Positions 1 to 7,778 of a stretch of DNA of 43,160 nt are shown one piece after another. The position numbers were made by a program, and so were the translations under genes. Each line of letters begins with the position of its first letter. The first letter of the stretch is position 1. The notes under the pieces were generated by a model. The model had not been told where the DNA came from, did no database searches, and saw only the letters and a list, made by a program, of their open reading frames with translations. Source of the DNA: Bacillota bacterium (GTDB lineage Bacteria > Bacillota > Clostridia > Clostridiales > Clostridiaceae). The stretch is from contig JAFADP010000014.1 in the NCBI GenBank assembly GCA_023424785.1, positions 1 through 43,160 on the forward strand, read 5' to 3'.

Positions 1-1602
1 GATAAAGCTGATTTTGTAGCATGTCACAATCAATCATATGTTTATAAATATAATGTATTAGATGGATTAAAGGCTAATGGTACATTCATGCATGGTACAG
101 CTAACTATGAAAAGAGAGGAATAGCTGTTAATGTTCCAGAATGGGCACCAGATAAATGTATTCAATGTAACCAATGTGCGTATGTATGTCCACATGCAAC
201 AATAAGACCATTCTTAACAACAGATGAAGAAAAGAATAATGCACCAGAATCAATGAAGTTTGTTGAACCTAAGGGACTTAAAACAGAAGAACATCTTAAC
301 TACACAATTGGTGTATCACCACTTGATTGTACAGGATGTGGAAACTGTGCTGAAGTATGTCCAGCTCCAGGTAAAGCATTATTTATGAAACCTCAACATA
401 CTCAAGAAGGACAAATTGAGGCTTGGAGATATTCAGTTGAAGAAGTTAAGAATAAGAAGAACCCTATGAAGAAGGAAACTTTAAAGGGAAGCCAATTTGA
501 GCAACCATTATTAGAATACTCAGGAGCATGTGCTGGTTGTGGTGAAACTCCATATGCTAAGTTAGTAACTCAATTATTTGGTGATAGAATGATGATAGCT
601 AATGCTACTGGATGTTCATCAATTTGGGCTGCTTCAGCTCCAGCAAGTGCATATACTAAGAATCAAAATGGTCATGGACCAGCTTGGGCAAACTCATTAT
701 TTGAAGATAATGCTGAATTTGGTTTAGGTATGTACTTAGGAATTAAGGCTCAAAGAGAAACTTTAGCTGAAAATCTTAAGGCAATACTTCCAACTCTAGA
801 AGGAGAGGCTAAAGAAGCAGCTGAAGATTGGATAGCTAATCTTCACAATGGACAAGGAACAAGAGATAGAGCAGATAGATTAGAAGCTGCTTTAAGTACA
901 GTTGAAAGTGATAGCGTAGCTAAAATATTAGCTGAAAAAGACTTATTCGTTAAGCCATCTCAATGGATATTCGGAGGAGATGGTTGGGCTTACGATATCG
1001 GATACGGTGGTGTTGACCACGTACTTGCATCAGGAGAAGATGTAAATATATTCGTATTTGATACAGAAGTTTACTCAAATACAGGAGGACAATCTTCAAA
1101 GGCTACTCCAGCTGCTGCTATAGCTAAATTTGCTGCAAGTGGTAAGAGAACTAAGAAGAAAGACTTAGGAATGATGGCTATGAGCTATGGTTATGTATAT
1201 GTTGCTCAAGTAAATATGGGTGCAGATAAGAATCAAGTTCTTAAAGCAATTGCAGAAGCAGAAGCATATGAAGGACCATCATTAATAATAGGATATGCTC
1301 CATGTATTAATCATGGTATTAGAATAGGTATGGGTAATAGCCAATTAGAAGCTAAGAGAGCTACTGAATGTGGATACTGGGCAATGTATAGATATAACCC
1401 AACATTAAAGGGAACTGATAAGAATCCATTCTCATTAGATTCTAAAGAACCAACTGCAGACTTCAAAGAATTCTTAATGGGTGAAGTAAGATATGCTTCA
1501 TTAGCTAAGGCATTCCCAGAAGCAGCAGAAGCATTATTCGAAAAGACTTACAATGATGCAATGGAAAGACTAGAAGGTTACAAGAAGTTAGCTGGAAAGT
1601 AA
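1..1602 (+). CDS. nifJ: Pyruvate:ferredoxin (flavodoxin) oxidoreductase, C-terminal part (5' end outside window)
   Basis: The frame is open from the first base, so this is a 533-codon fragment of an enzyme that is usually about 1,170 residues; the N-terminal half lies upstream. The family oxidises pyruvate with CoA to acetyl-CoA and CO2 and reduces ferredoxin or flavodoxin. Visible are two ferredoxin-type 4Fe-4S motifs (CIQCNQCAYVCP near base 157 and CTGCGNCAEVCP near base 328), the Cys pair CAGCGE near base 526 expected to help hold the third cluster, and the thiamine-diphosphate region GDGWAYDIGYGG followed by NTGGQSSKATP (about bases 979-1115). An internal Met at base 88 is not the start because the similarity continues upstream. 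A strong terminator follows, so it ends its own transcript. The fragment's domain order is normal for the single-chain form. Confidence 0.96.
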   Translation, partial: DKADFVACHNQSYVYKYNVLDGLKANGTFMHGTANYEKRGIAVNVPEWAPDKCIQCNQCAYVCPHATIRPFLTTDEEKNNAPESMKFVEPKGLKTEEHLNYTIGVSPLDCTGCGNCAEVCPAPGKALFMKPQHTQEGQIEAWRYSVEEVKNKKNPMKKETLKGSQFEQPLLEYSGACAGCGETPYAKLVTQLFGDRMMIANATGCSSIWAASAPASAYTKNQNGHGPAWANSLFEDNAEFGLGMYLGIKAQRETLAENLKAILPTLEGEAKEAAEDWIANLHNGQGTRDRADRLEAALSTVESDSVAKILAEKDLFVKPSQWIFGGDGWAYDIGYGGVDHVLASGEDVNIFVFDTEVYSNTGGQSSKATPAAAIAKFAASGKRTKKKDLGMMAMSYGYVYVAQVNMGADKNQVLKAIAEAEAYEGPSLIIGYAPCINHGIRIGMGNSQLEAKRATECGYWAMYRYNPTLKGTDKNPFSLDSKEPTADFKEFLMGEVRYASLAKAFPEAAEALFEKTYNDAMERLEGYKKLAGK

Positions 1603-1616
1603 TATAATATATATGC

Positions 1617-1650
1617 AATAAGGTAGGACAAGGTTCCTACCTTATTTTTA
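1617..1650 (+). terminator. Rho-independent terminator after the pyruvate:ferredoxin oxidoreductase
   Basis: A perfect 12-bp stem (AATAAGGTAGGA at 1617-1628 with TCCTACCTTATT at 1635-1646) with a 6-base loop, running into a T-rich tail, begins 15 bases after the stop codon. Confidence 0.9.
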
Positions 1651-1726
1651 TAAAAATAATACTTTTAATTTTCTTAAATAAAGGTTACAATTAAGAAGAT
1701 TAGTATTTAAGCAAGGAGGTATATCA

Positions 1727-2038
1727 ATGAGCGATGAATTAAATAAATGCGGATGCGGTGATAACTGCGGATGTAATGATGAAGCATGTGGATGTGAAGA
1801 AATAGAAACTTTAGTAATAGACCTAGAGGATGAAAATGGAAACATAGTTTCATGTCCAATTATAGATCAATTCTCATATGAAGAAAAAGAATATGTTTTA
1901 GCTCAAAATCAAGAAGATGACTCTGTATATATGTTTAGAGTAGAATTAGATGGAGAAGAAGAAACATTAGTAGTACCTGAAGAAGAAGAATTTGATAAGG
2001 TTTCTACTTATTATAATGAAGTATTAGTTAATGCTTAA
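1727..2038 (+). CDS. DUF1292 family protein with Cys-rich N-terminus
   Basis: A 103-residue acidic protein. Residues about 26-100 match the DUF1292 pattern (YrzB-like small Firmicute proteins of unknown function): alternating hydrophobic strands with acidic turns, for example LVIDLEDENGN, and a VVPEEEEFDKV stretch near the end. The N-terminus is unusual: residues 8-23 carry six cysteines (C8, C10, C14, C16, C21, C23) spaced by Gly, Asn and acidic residues, and a seventh Cys is at 43. This could bind a metal, but nothing here proves it. The start is set by AAGGAGG about 10 bases upstream. It stands alone between two terminators. Function unknown. Confidence 0.88.
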   Translation: MSDELNKCGCGDNCGCNDEACGCEEIETLVIDLEDENGNIVSCPIIDQFSYEEKEYVLAQNQEDDSVYMFRVELDGEEETLVVPEEEEFDKVSTYYNEVLVNA

Positions 2039-2044
2039 AATTTT

Positions 2045-2078
2045 AGAAAAGAGTGGTTTTTTTAAACCACTCTTTTCT
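2045..2078 (+). terminator. Intrinsic terminator after the DUF1292 gene
   Basis: A perfect 15-bp stem, AGAAAAGAGTGGTTT with AAACCACTCTTTTCT, and a TTTT loop, 6 bases after the stop codon. Confidence 0.88.
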
Positions 2079-2100
2079 AAGTTTCAATATTAATACATGG

Positions 2101-2129
2101 TTTACAATAAATCAGAATAATGCTATATT
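2101..2129 (+). promoter_or_regulatory. Probable sigma-A promoter for the PHP-domain gene
   Basis: TTTACA at 2101-2106 and TATATT at 2124-2129 are separated by 17 bases, and TG-C precedes the -10 (extended -10). Transcription would begin near 2136, just upstream of the ribosome binding site. Confidence 0.6.
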
Positions 2130-2159
2130 TTATTATATATGGGAAGGAAGGTGCGAAAT

Positions 2160-2984
2160 ATGAATTATGCAGATTTACATATTCATTCTTCCTACTCTGA
2201 TGGAATTTTAACTCCGGATAAAATAATAGATGTAGCAAATAATAAAGGCTTAAAATATATATCAATAACAGATCATGATACTATAGCTTCTCAATATGTA
2301 ACTATAGAGAATAGTTACAATATTGAGATAATACCAGGAATAGAGTTTAGTACAGAATATGATGATGAGGAATTACATATTTTGGGGTATTTCATTGATA
2401 TAAATAATAAAGAACTTAATTTTGCAATAAGTAATCTAATGAAGTCAAGGGTAGAAAGAGCCGAGAGGATTATAGAAAAGTTAAAATCCATTAATATTAA
2501 TATTAGCCTAAGTGAAATATTGAAAGGAAGTAATCATTCAGTAGGACGAGGTAATATAGCTAAAGCAATTGTTGATAAGGGTTATGCAAGAAATCATAAA
2601 GAAGCATTTTGTAATTATTTGATGAAGGGTAAACCCGCTTATGTAAAGGGAAAAAAGATGAATTTTAAGGATGTATTAGACATAATAAATGGTAGTAGTG
2701 GGATAGCTTTTTTAGCTCATCCTGGAAGAATATATAGAAGTTTAGAAACTGAAAATATAATAAAAACATTAAAATGCCATGGAATGAAAGGTATTGAAGT
2801 TTATCATCCTAGTCATACTAAAGAAGAAATAAATAAGTTTTATAATTTAAGCAAAAAATATAAATTATTAATCAGTGGGGGGAGCGATTTTCATAATTTT
2901 AAGAAAGATGGAAATAGTATTGGTTCTCAAGGGATTAATGAGTTATTATTAGATAAATTAATTAAATTTAATGAAAAGTCATAA
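2160..2984 (+). CDS. PHP-domain metal-dependent phosphoesterase (YciV/TrpH-like)
   Basis: A 274-residue PHP-superfamily protein. Metal-ligand motifs are seen in the usual order: DLHIHSSYSDG at the N-terminus, ITDHDT, GIEFST, HILGYF, AHPGR, GIEVYHPSH and the terminal GGSDFH. Related proteins are nucleotide 3',5'-bisphosphate or short-RNA phosphatases (E. coli YciV/RNase AM) and that activity is the best inference; histidinol phosphatase is less likely because the layout and the middle insertion fit the YciV type. I chose ATG 2160 because GGAAGGAAGGTG lies directly before it; the in-frame ATG at 2139 is upstream of that ribosome binding site and has none of its own. The next gene starts 15 bases on, so the two are probably co-transcribed. 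Confidence 0.9.
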   Translation: MNYADLHIHSSYSDGILTPDKIIDVANNKGLKYISITDHDTIASQYVTIENSYNIEIIPGIEFSTEYDDEELHILGYFIDINNKELNFAISNLMKSRVERAERIIEKLKSININISLSEILKGSNHSVGRGNIAKAIVDKGYARNHKEAFCNYLMKGKPAYVKGKKMNFKDVLDIINGSSGIAFLAHPGRIYRSLETENIIKTLKCHGMKGIEVYHPSHTKEEINKFYNLSKKYKLLISGGSDFHNFKKDGNSIGSQGINELLLDKLIKFNEKS

Positions 2985-2999
2985 TTTGGAGGAGAAAAA

Positions 3000-4193
3000 A
3001 TGGAATATTCAAGAAAGGCAAAAAACATTAATCCGTCAATAACTTTAGCTATAACAGCAAAGGCTAAAGCATTAAAGGCGGAAGGAATAGATGTTGTTAG
3101 TTTTGGGGCAGGAGAACCTGATTTTAACACTCCAAGAAATATTATTGATGCAGCTATTAAGGCTATGGAAGAAGGTAAGACAAAATACACACCAACTTCA
3201 GGTATAATAGAATTAAGAGAAGCTATTTGTAAAAAGCTTAAAAATGATAATGGTTTAAATTATAATGCAAATCAAATTATTGTTTCAACAGGAGCAAAAC
3301 AATGTCTAGCTAATGTTTTTATGGCTATTTTAAATCCAGGAGATGAAGTAATAGTACCTACACCTTATTGGGTAAGTTATCCAGAACTAATTAAGTTAGC
3401 AGATGGTATACCAGTATTTGTTGAGGCTGATGAAGATGCAAACTATAAGTATACTTTAGAATCACTAGAAAATGTTGTATCTGATAAAACAAAAGCATTA
3501 GTTTTAAATACTCCTAATAACCCAACAGGAACTATATACAATAAAGAAGAGTTAGAAGTTATAGCTGAGTTTGCTAAAAAGCATGATATAATAATAATTT
3601 CTGATGAAATGTATGAAAAGTTAATATATGATGGAGAAAAACATATAAGTATTGCGTCATTATCACAAGATGCTTATGAAAGAACAATAGTTATAAATGG
3701 TGTATCTAAGGCATATTCAATGACTGGTTGGAGAATAGGTTATGCAGCTGCAAAAGAAGAGATAATAAAGCTTATGACAAGTATTCAAAGTCATGTTACA
3801 TCAAATCCAAACTCAATTGCACAATATGCTTCAATAGAAGCTTTAAATGGACCAACTGACGAGCTAGAAAAAATGATAGCTGAATTTGATAATAGAAGAA
3901 AATTTATGATTAATAGAATAAGAGAAATAGAAGGATTAGATATAATATATCCTAAGGGTGCATTTTACTTAATGATAAATATAAGCAACTATTATGGTAA
4001 AGAAATTAACGGAAAAACTATTAACGGATCATTAGATTTTTCAGCAGAGCTTTTAGATGAAGAAAAGGTTGCTGTAATACCAGGAGTAGCATTTGGTCTT
4101 GATAATTATATAAGATTATCTTATGCAACAGCTCAAAAGGAAATTGAAGAAGGTTTAGATAGAATAGAAAAATTTGTTAAAAAATTAAAATAG
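3000..4193 (+). CDS. aspB: Pyridoxal-phosphate aminotransferase, aspartate type (AspB-like, class I)
   Basis: A 397-residue fold-type I aminotransferase of the I-gamma (bacterial AspB) group. Seen: substrate-loop YTPTSG at 63-68, TPNNPTG at 171-177, SDEMYE at 201-206, the PLP lysine K237 in SKAYSMTGWRIGY with Arg245, and a C-terminal YIRLSYA containing the carboxylate-binding Arg. The family transfers the amino group of aspartate or a related amino acid to 2-oxoglutarate; the exact substrate cannot be read from the sequence. Length is full. A TTGGAGGAG ribosome binding site just precedes ATG 3000. It follows the PHP gene by 15 bases with no terminator between, and a terminator follows. Confidence 0.93.
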   Translation: MEYSRKAKNINPSITLAITAKAKALKAEGIDVVSFGAGEPDFNTPRNIIDAAIKAMEEGKTKYTPTSGIIELREAICKKLKNDNGLNYNANQIIVSTGAKQCLANVFMAILNPGDEVIVPTPYWVSYPELIKLADGIPVFVEADEDANYKYTLESLENVVSDKTKALVLNTPNNPTGTIYNKEELEVIAEFAKKHDIIIISDEMYEKLIYDGEKHISIASLSQDAYERTIVINGVSKAYSMTGWRIGYAAAKEEIIKLMTSIQSHVTSNPNSIAQYASIEALNGPTDELEKMIAEFDNRRKFMINRIREIEGLDIIYPKGAFYLMINISNYYGKEINGKTINGSLDFSAELLDEEKVAVIPGVAFGLDNYIRLSYATAQKEIEEGLDRIEKFVKKLK

Positions 4194-4203
4194 TTTAAAT
4201 AAT

Positions 4204-4238
4204 AAAAAGTAGAGTTTCAATTATAACTCTACTTTTTT
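4204..4238 (+). terminator. Intrinsic terminator after aspB
   Basis: Stem AAAAAGTAGAGTT (4204-4216) with AACTCTACTTTTT (4225-4237), 8-base loop, and a run of seven T. Confidence 0.9.
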
Positions 4239-4297
4239 TATTAAAAGAGTGTATAATATAGAGAGACTTAATAAAAGTTTTTATTTGGAGGATGTTA

Positions 4298-4936
4298 ATG
4301 AAAAAGTTAGCTATATTTGATATTGATTATACTATTACTAGTAAGGAAACACTAATACAGCTATTTATTTATTCAATTAAAAGGGATATAAAGAATATAA
4401 GATATATTCCAAGGGCAATATATAGTGGTATTATGTATGGTTTAGGTTTTTTTGATGAAAAAGCAGTTAAGGAATGTTTTATAAAATTTTTAGTAAATAA
4501 AGACGAAAAAGATTTAAATAAGTTTGTAAAAGAGTTCTATAAAGATGTTTTAAGTAAAATCCTATATAAAGACTCAATTAGTATGATAAAAAAACTTAAG
4601 AAAGAAGGATGTGATGTATACCTTATTTCTGCATCAGGAGAATTCTATCTTAAAGAGTTTTATAATATAAAAGAAGTTGATATGATTATAGGAACTAGAT
4701 TTGAAATTAAGGATGGAAAGTTCTTAGGAAAAATTATAGGCAACAATTGCAAGGGTGAGGAGAAAGTAACTAGACTTAAAGAAGTATTAAAAGAAAATAA
4801 TGTAAAAGTAGATTATGAAAATTCATATATGTTCTCGGATTCACTTTCAGACAAGCCTTTATTAGATTTAGTAGGAAATCCTTACTTAATTAATTATAAG
4901 AAAAAGACAGATATGAAGGTGCTTAATTGGATATAA
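4298..4936 (+). CDS. HAD-superfamily subfamily IB phosphatase
   Basis: A 212-residue haloacid-dehalogenase hydrolase. Motif I is DIDYT (residues 7-11, nucleophile Asp7 and acid Asp9), motif II is the Ser in LISASG, the motif III lysine is in the CKGEEK region, and motif IV is FSDSLSDKPLL. The layout matches subfamily IB proteins, which include phosphoserine phosphatase and lipid-phosphate phosphatases; the substrate is not decidable here. Residues 15-70 form a helical cap of the C1 type. I chose ATG 4298 because GGAGG at 4287-4291 sits 6 bases before it, whereas the alternative ATG at 4292 touches the ribosome binding site. Confidence 0.87.
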   Translation: MKKLAIFDIDYTITSKETLIQLFIYSIKRDIKNIRYIPRAIYSGIMYGLGFFDEKAVKECFIKFLVNKDEKDLNKFVKEFYKDVLSKILYKDSISMIKKLKKEGCDVYLISASGEFYLKEFYNIKEVDMIIGTRFEIKDGKFLGKIIGNNCKGEEKVTRLKEVLKENNVKVDYENSYMFSDSLSDKPLLDLVGNPYLINYKKKTDMKVLNWI

Positions 4937-4970
4937 AATAGGTCTTTTGGGCTTTATAAAACGAAACTTA

Positions 4971-5002
4971 TTCAGTAGGAGTTTTTATCTCCTACTGAAT
5001 TT
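4971..5002 (+). terminator. Hairpin with short T tail after the HAD gene (terminator or leader stem)
   Basis: A perfect 11-bp stem TTCAGTAGGAG / CTCCTACTGAA (4971-4981 with 4989-4999) with a T-rich 7-base loop. Only three T follow, so it may be a weak terminator or the first stem of the leader of the next gene. Confidence 0.6.
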
Positions 5003-5013
5003 AGCTGAGTTAA

Positions 5014-5099
5014 TCTAGGGTCGTGTCCGTTGTTAGCTCCCTGTTATATAGAACAAGGGAATGTTACAACGGCTAGACATCAGATAAATATAAGGGAGG
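5014..5099 (+). promoter_or_regulatory. Structured leader RNA before the class IV aminotransferase gene, class not recognised
   Basis: Stem CCGTTGT (5027-5033) pairs perfectly with ACAACGG (5066-5072). Inside it TCCCTGTT (5038-5045) pairs with AACAAGGGA (5052-5060) with one bulged A. Two outer pairings compete: TCTAG (5014-5018) with CTAGA (5073-5077), or GTGTC (5023-5027) with GACAT (5076-5080). CTCCCT (5037-5042) is also exactly complementary to the ribosome-binding AGGGAG (5093-5098). This layout is what a translational switch would look like. It lacks the T-box AGGGTGGNACC signature and does not match the tetrahydrofolate riboswitch as I know it. Confidence 0.55.
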
Positions 5100-5109
5100 T
5101 AGTGTTCAA

Positions 5110-5898
5110 ATGGATGCTATAAGAGAATTTTATATATCAAACAGTAATATAAAAAACATAGGCGAATGGATTGATGAAGAAGGTGGCAAAGTAATATATG
5201 AAGTACTTCGTATAATAGATGGTAAGCCATTATTTTATAAAGAGCATTATGAGAGAATGAAAAATTCATTTAAGTTAAGTAATGAAGAGTTTTCTATAAA
5301 GGAAGATCAATTAAAGAAGGATATAGATACATTAGTAAGGACTAATAATATAGATATAGGAAATATAAAAATTACTTATAATACTTTATCAAAAGAGCTT
5401 AGAATATTTTTTATAAAACATTCATATCCAACAAAAGATATGTATGAAAATGGAGTACCAACAATACTTTACTTTGGAGAAAGAGAAAATCCTAATGCTA
5501 AGGTTATAAATCAAGGTTTTAGAGATGCTGTAAATGAAGAAATTAAGAAAAACAATGCTTATGAAGCAATATTAGTTGATAGAAATGGATTTATTACTGA
5601 AGGTAGTCGTTCAAATATATTTTTATTTAAGGAAGGAAAGTTATATACATCAAAGGTAGAAGCTGTACTTCCAGGAGTAACTAGAACAGAAATAATTAGA
5701 ATGGCAAAGAAAAATAATATAGATGTAATTGAAGAAAATATAAGTCATAATAATATTAAAGATTTCGATGGATTATTTATATCAGGAACTTCTCCTAATA
5801 TTCTACCTATATGTAAAGTAGATAGAATTAAATTTGATGTTAATAATGAATTTTTAAGAAATCTAATGAGATTATTTGATGAAGTTGTTAGAGGATGA
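5110..5898 (+). CDS. PLP-dependent aminotransferase, class IV (PabC/DAAT/BCAT fold)
   Basis: A 262-residue fold-type IV PLP enzyme. The family comprises 4-amino-4-deoxychorismate lyase (PabC), D-amino-acid and branched-chain aminotransferases. Seen: HYERM at 46-50, the likely Schiff-base lysine K131, the diagnostic ITEGSRSNIF at 162-171 with Glu164 contacting the pyridine nitrogen, LPGVTR at 187-192, and SGTSPNILP at 225-233. The size is close to PabC and DAAT and shorter than most branched-chain enzymes; no folate gene neighbours it, so the substrate stays open. The ribosome binding site is GGGAGG about 10 bases before the ATG, and it lies inside the predicted leader structure. It appears monocistronic. 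Confidence 0.87.
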   Translation: MDAIREFYISNSNIKNIGEWIDEEGGKVIYEVLRIIDGKPLFYKEHYERMKNSFKLSNEEFSIKEDQLKKDIDTLVRTNNIDIGNIKITYNTLSKELRIFFIKHSYPTKDMYENGVPTILYFGERENPNAKVINQGFRDAVNEEIKKNNAYEAILVDRNGFITEGSRSNIFLFKEGKLYTSKVEAVLPGVTRTEIIRMAKKNNIDVIEENISHNNIKDFDGLFISGTSPNILPICKVDRIKFDVNNEFLRNLMRLFDEVVRG

Positions 5899-5934
5899 TT
5901 ATAGAGGCTATAATAAATTATTGTAAGTAGTAAA

Positions 5935-5963
5935 AAAGAGGTTTGTGAGTCACAAACCTCTTT
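5935..5963. terminator. Bidirectional terminator between convergent genes
   Basis: A perfect 13-bp stem AAAGAGGTTTGTG / CACAAACCTCTTT with a 3-base loop; A-run on the left and T-run on the right, so it can serve both the aminotransferase and the converging pyrophosphatase gene. Confidence 0.88.
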
Positions 5964-5969
5964 AATTTA

Positions 5970-7616
5970 TTACATTGCATTTACTGTGTTTGTTATTGGT
6001 GGAACAACTTGTTTCTTTCTTGAAAGAACTCCAGGTAAGAAAGCAGTTGAGTCAACTAATTCAACATTGAAGGCTTTTTCTATTATTTCAGGAGCAGGAC
6101 CTGCAACTAAAATTTGAGAACCTTCGTTTATTATATCTGTTAAAAGAAGAAGCATTGCATTGAAGCCACCGTTCTTAGCTTTATCTTCCATATAATTTAA
6201 CATATCTTCTTTATAAACTGGCATAAATCCTTCAATATCCATTGTATTAACTTGAGCTATACCAACTTTATAATCACCTATAGTAAATGGTTTAAAGTCT
6301 TGGTTGAATATTTCATCTACAGTTTTTCCAACTAAAGATGTACCAGCTTTAAACATTTCCTTAGCAAAGTCTTCTATACTTTCTATTCCAGCTATTTCAG
6401 CAAGTTTCTTGCATACTTCTATATCTTGTGGTGTGCAAGTTGGGCTTCTGAATAATAATGTATCAGAAATTATAGCTCCACATAAAAGACCAGCAGCTTG
6501 TTTAGATGGAGTTAATCCTCTTTCGAAGAAACACTTACCAACTATTGTTGAAGAACTTCCTAGAGGTTCATTTCTAAAGAATATTGGGTTGTTAGTTTGT
6601 ATATCAGCAACTCTGTGGTGATCGATAATTTCTAAAACTTCAGCCTCATCTAATCCATCTACTGATTGACCTCTTTCATTATGGTCAACTTGAATAACTT
6701 TTTTCTTGTAGTTAGATATTAAGTGGAATCTAGAAATAGTTCCAAGAACTTCTCCTTCTTCATTAACTACAGGATAGCTTCCAAATCTAGTTTCAAGCAT
6801 AACTTCCTTAATATCTTCAACTAATTCATCAGTTGAGAAAGATACAAGGTTTTCGCTAGTCATAACATATTTTACAGGAACACTTTGTACTATTAATCTA
6901 GATGTTTCAAAAGAATCATGAGGAGTGCTTATAACTGATACTCCAGCCTTTTGAGCTTTTTCATTAAGATAATCTGATAATCCATTATCACCAGTAATTA
7001 TCATAAGAGAAACATTTAAATCTATTAAAGCTTCTTGTATATCAGGTCTATCACCAACTATAGCAATATCACCTTCACTAATTATCTTTCTCATATTATA
7101 AGGTTGCATAGCAGCAACAGCTATTTTTCCAGGGAAAGTTTTAACTTCAGAATTTATGTAAATTTCCTTACCATCTAAAGTTTCAATTATATTTTCAATA
7201 GTAGCATTGCTCTTAGCTAATATGTTACTATCCCAGTTATCCATATAAGAAGAAGTAAGGTTAGACACAGATAAAATTCCTACTAAGTGTTTATTTGAGT
7301 CTGCAACAGGTATAGATTTTACCTTGTTTTCCTTCATAATGTTCCAAGCATTTTTTAAAGTAACATCAGGAGTTATTGGTTCAAGAGTATCTATATTTAA
7401 GTCTTCAACCTTTAACTTTACTGTTTCTAGATATTCTGGAGCATTAACACCAAATCTATCTAAAATATATTGAGTTTCTCTATTAACATTTCCTAATCTT
7501 ACAGGAATTGCAGGTATTTCGCCAGTTTTATTTTTAAATTCAGCATATCCATATGCAGCACATATAGAATCAGAATCTGGATTTTTGTGTCCAGTCACGT
7601 ATATAAGATTTTTCAA
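5970..7616 (-). CDS. ppaC: Manganese-dependent inorganic pyrophosphatase with CBS and DRTGG regulatory domains
   Basis: A 548-residue family II pyrophosphatase, which hydrolyses cytosolic pyrophosphate to phosphate. The DHH metal site is split: GHKNPDSDS (His10, Asp14, Asp16) at the N-terminus, then a roughly 240-residue regulatory insert, then DHHRVAD near 336 and the DHHA2 part with SRKKQVV close to the end. The insert holds a first CBS domain (about 75-130), a DRTGG domain (about 135-245) and a second CBS domain (about 255-310). In characterised clostridial relatives the CBS pair binds adenine nucleotides: AMP/ADP inhibit and diadenosine polyphosphates activate. The start is TTG, read from an AAGGAGGAAA ribosome binding site and the fixed position of the GHKNPDSD motif. 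Confidence 0.96.
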   Translation of the reverse strand: MKNLIYVTGHKNPDSDSICAAYGYAEFKNKTGEIPAIPVRLGNVNRETQYILDRFGVNAPEYLETVKLKVEDLNIDTLEPITPDVTLKNAWNIMKENKVKSIPVADSNKHLVGILSVSNLTSSYMDNWDSNILAKSNATIENIIETLDGKEIYINSEVKTFPGKIAVAAMQPYNMRKIISEGDIAIVGDRPDIQEALIDLNVSLMIITGDNGLSDYLNEKAQKAGVSVISTPHDSFETSRLIVQSVPVKYVMTSENLVSFSTDELVEDIKEVMLETRFGSYPVVNEEGEVLGTISRFHLISNYKKKVIQVDHNERGQSVDGLDEAEVLEIIDHHRVADIQTNNPIFFRNEPLGSSSTIVGKCFFERGLTPSKQAAGLLCGAIISDTLLFRSPTCTPQDIEVCKKLAEIAGIESIEDFAKEMFKAGTSLVGKTVDEIFNQDFKPFTIGDYKVGIAQVNTMDIEGFMPVYKEDMLNYMEDKAKNGGFNAMLLLLTDIINEGSQILVAGPAPEIIEKAFNVELVDSTAFLPGVLSRKKQVVPPITNTVNAM

Positions 7617-7658
7617 CGCTTTTCCTCCTTTTTATTATATAAAGTACATACATTTTAT

Positions 7659-7687
7659 ATTTTAAAACTAATACATAAAAATGTAAA
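7659..7687 (-). promoter_or_regulatory. Probable promoter of the pyrophosphatase gene
   Basis: On the minus strand TTTACA (7687-7682) and TAAAAT (7664-7659) are separated by exactly 17 bases, about 40 bases upstream of the TTG start. Confidence 0.55.
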
Positions 7688-7778
7688 GTTCATTAATTGA
7701 ATTAGAGATAAGTATATAATTCTAATTTTAAAAATATCAAATATATATAGTATAGAAATTTTTTTAGGAGGAAAAGGC

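Noticed and set aside
5003..5099. T-box or tRNA-like element before the aminotransferase
   Set aside because: No AGGGTGGNACC T-box bulge and no cloverleaf with a TTCGA loop; only an unassigned structured leader is supported.
6304..6621. Open plus-strand frame of 105 codons
   Set aside because: It lies inside the pyrophosphatase gene, antisense to its conserved DHH/DHHA2 coding, with no family match.
7697..7720. TTGAAT and TATAAT as a promoter for the Ca2+-type ATPase
   Set aside because: The spacer is only 12 bases, too short for a sigma-A promoter; no better pair was clear.
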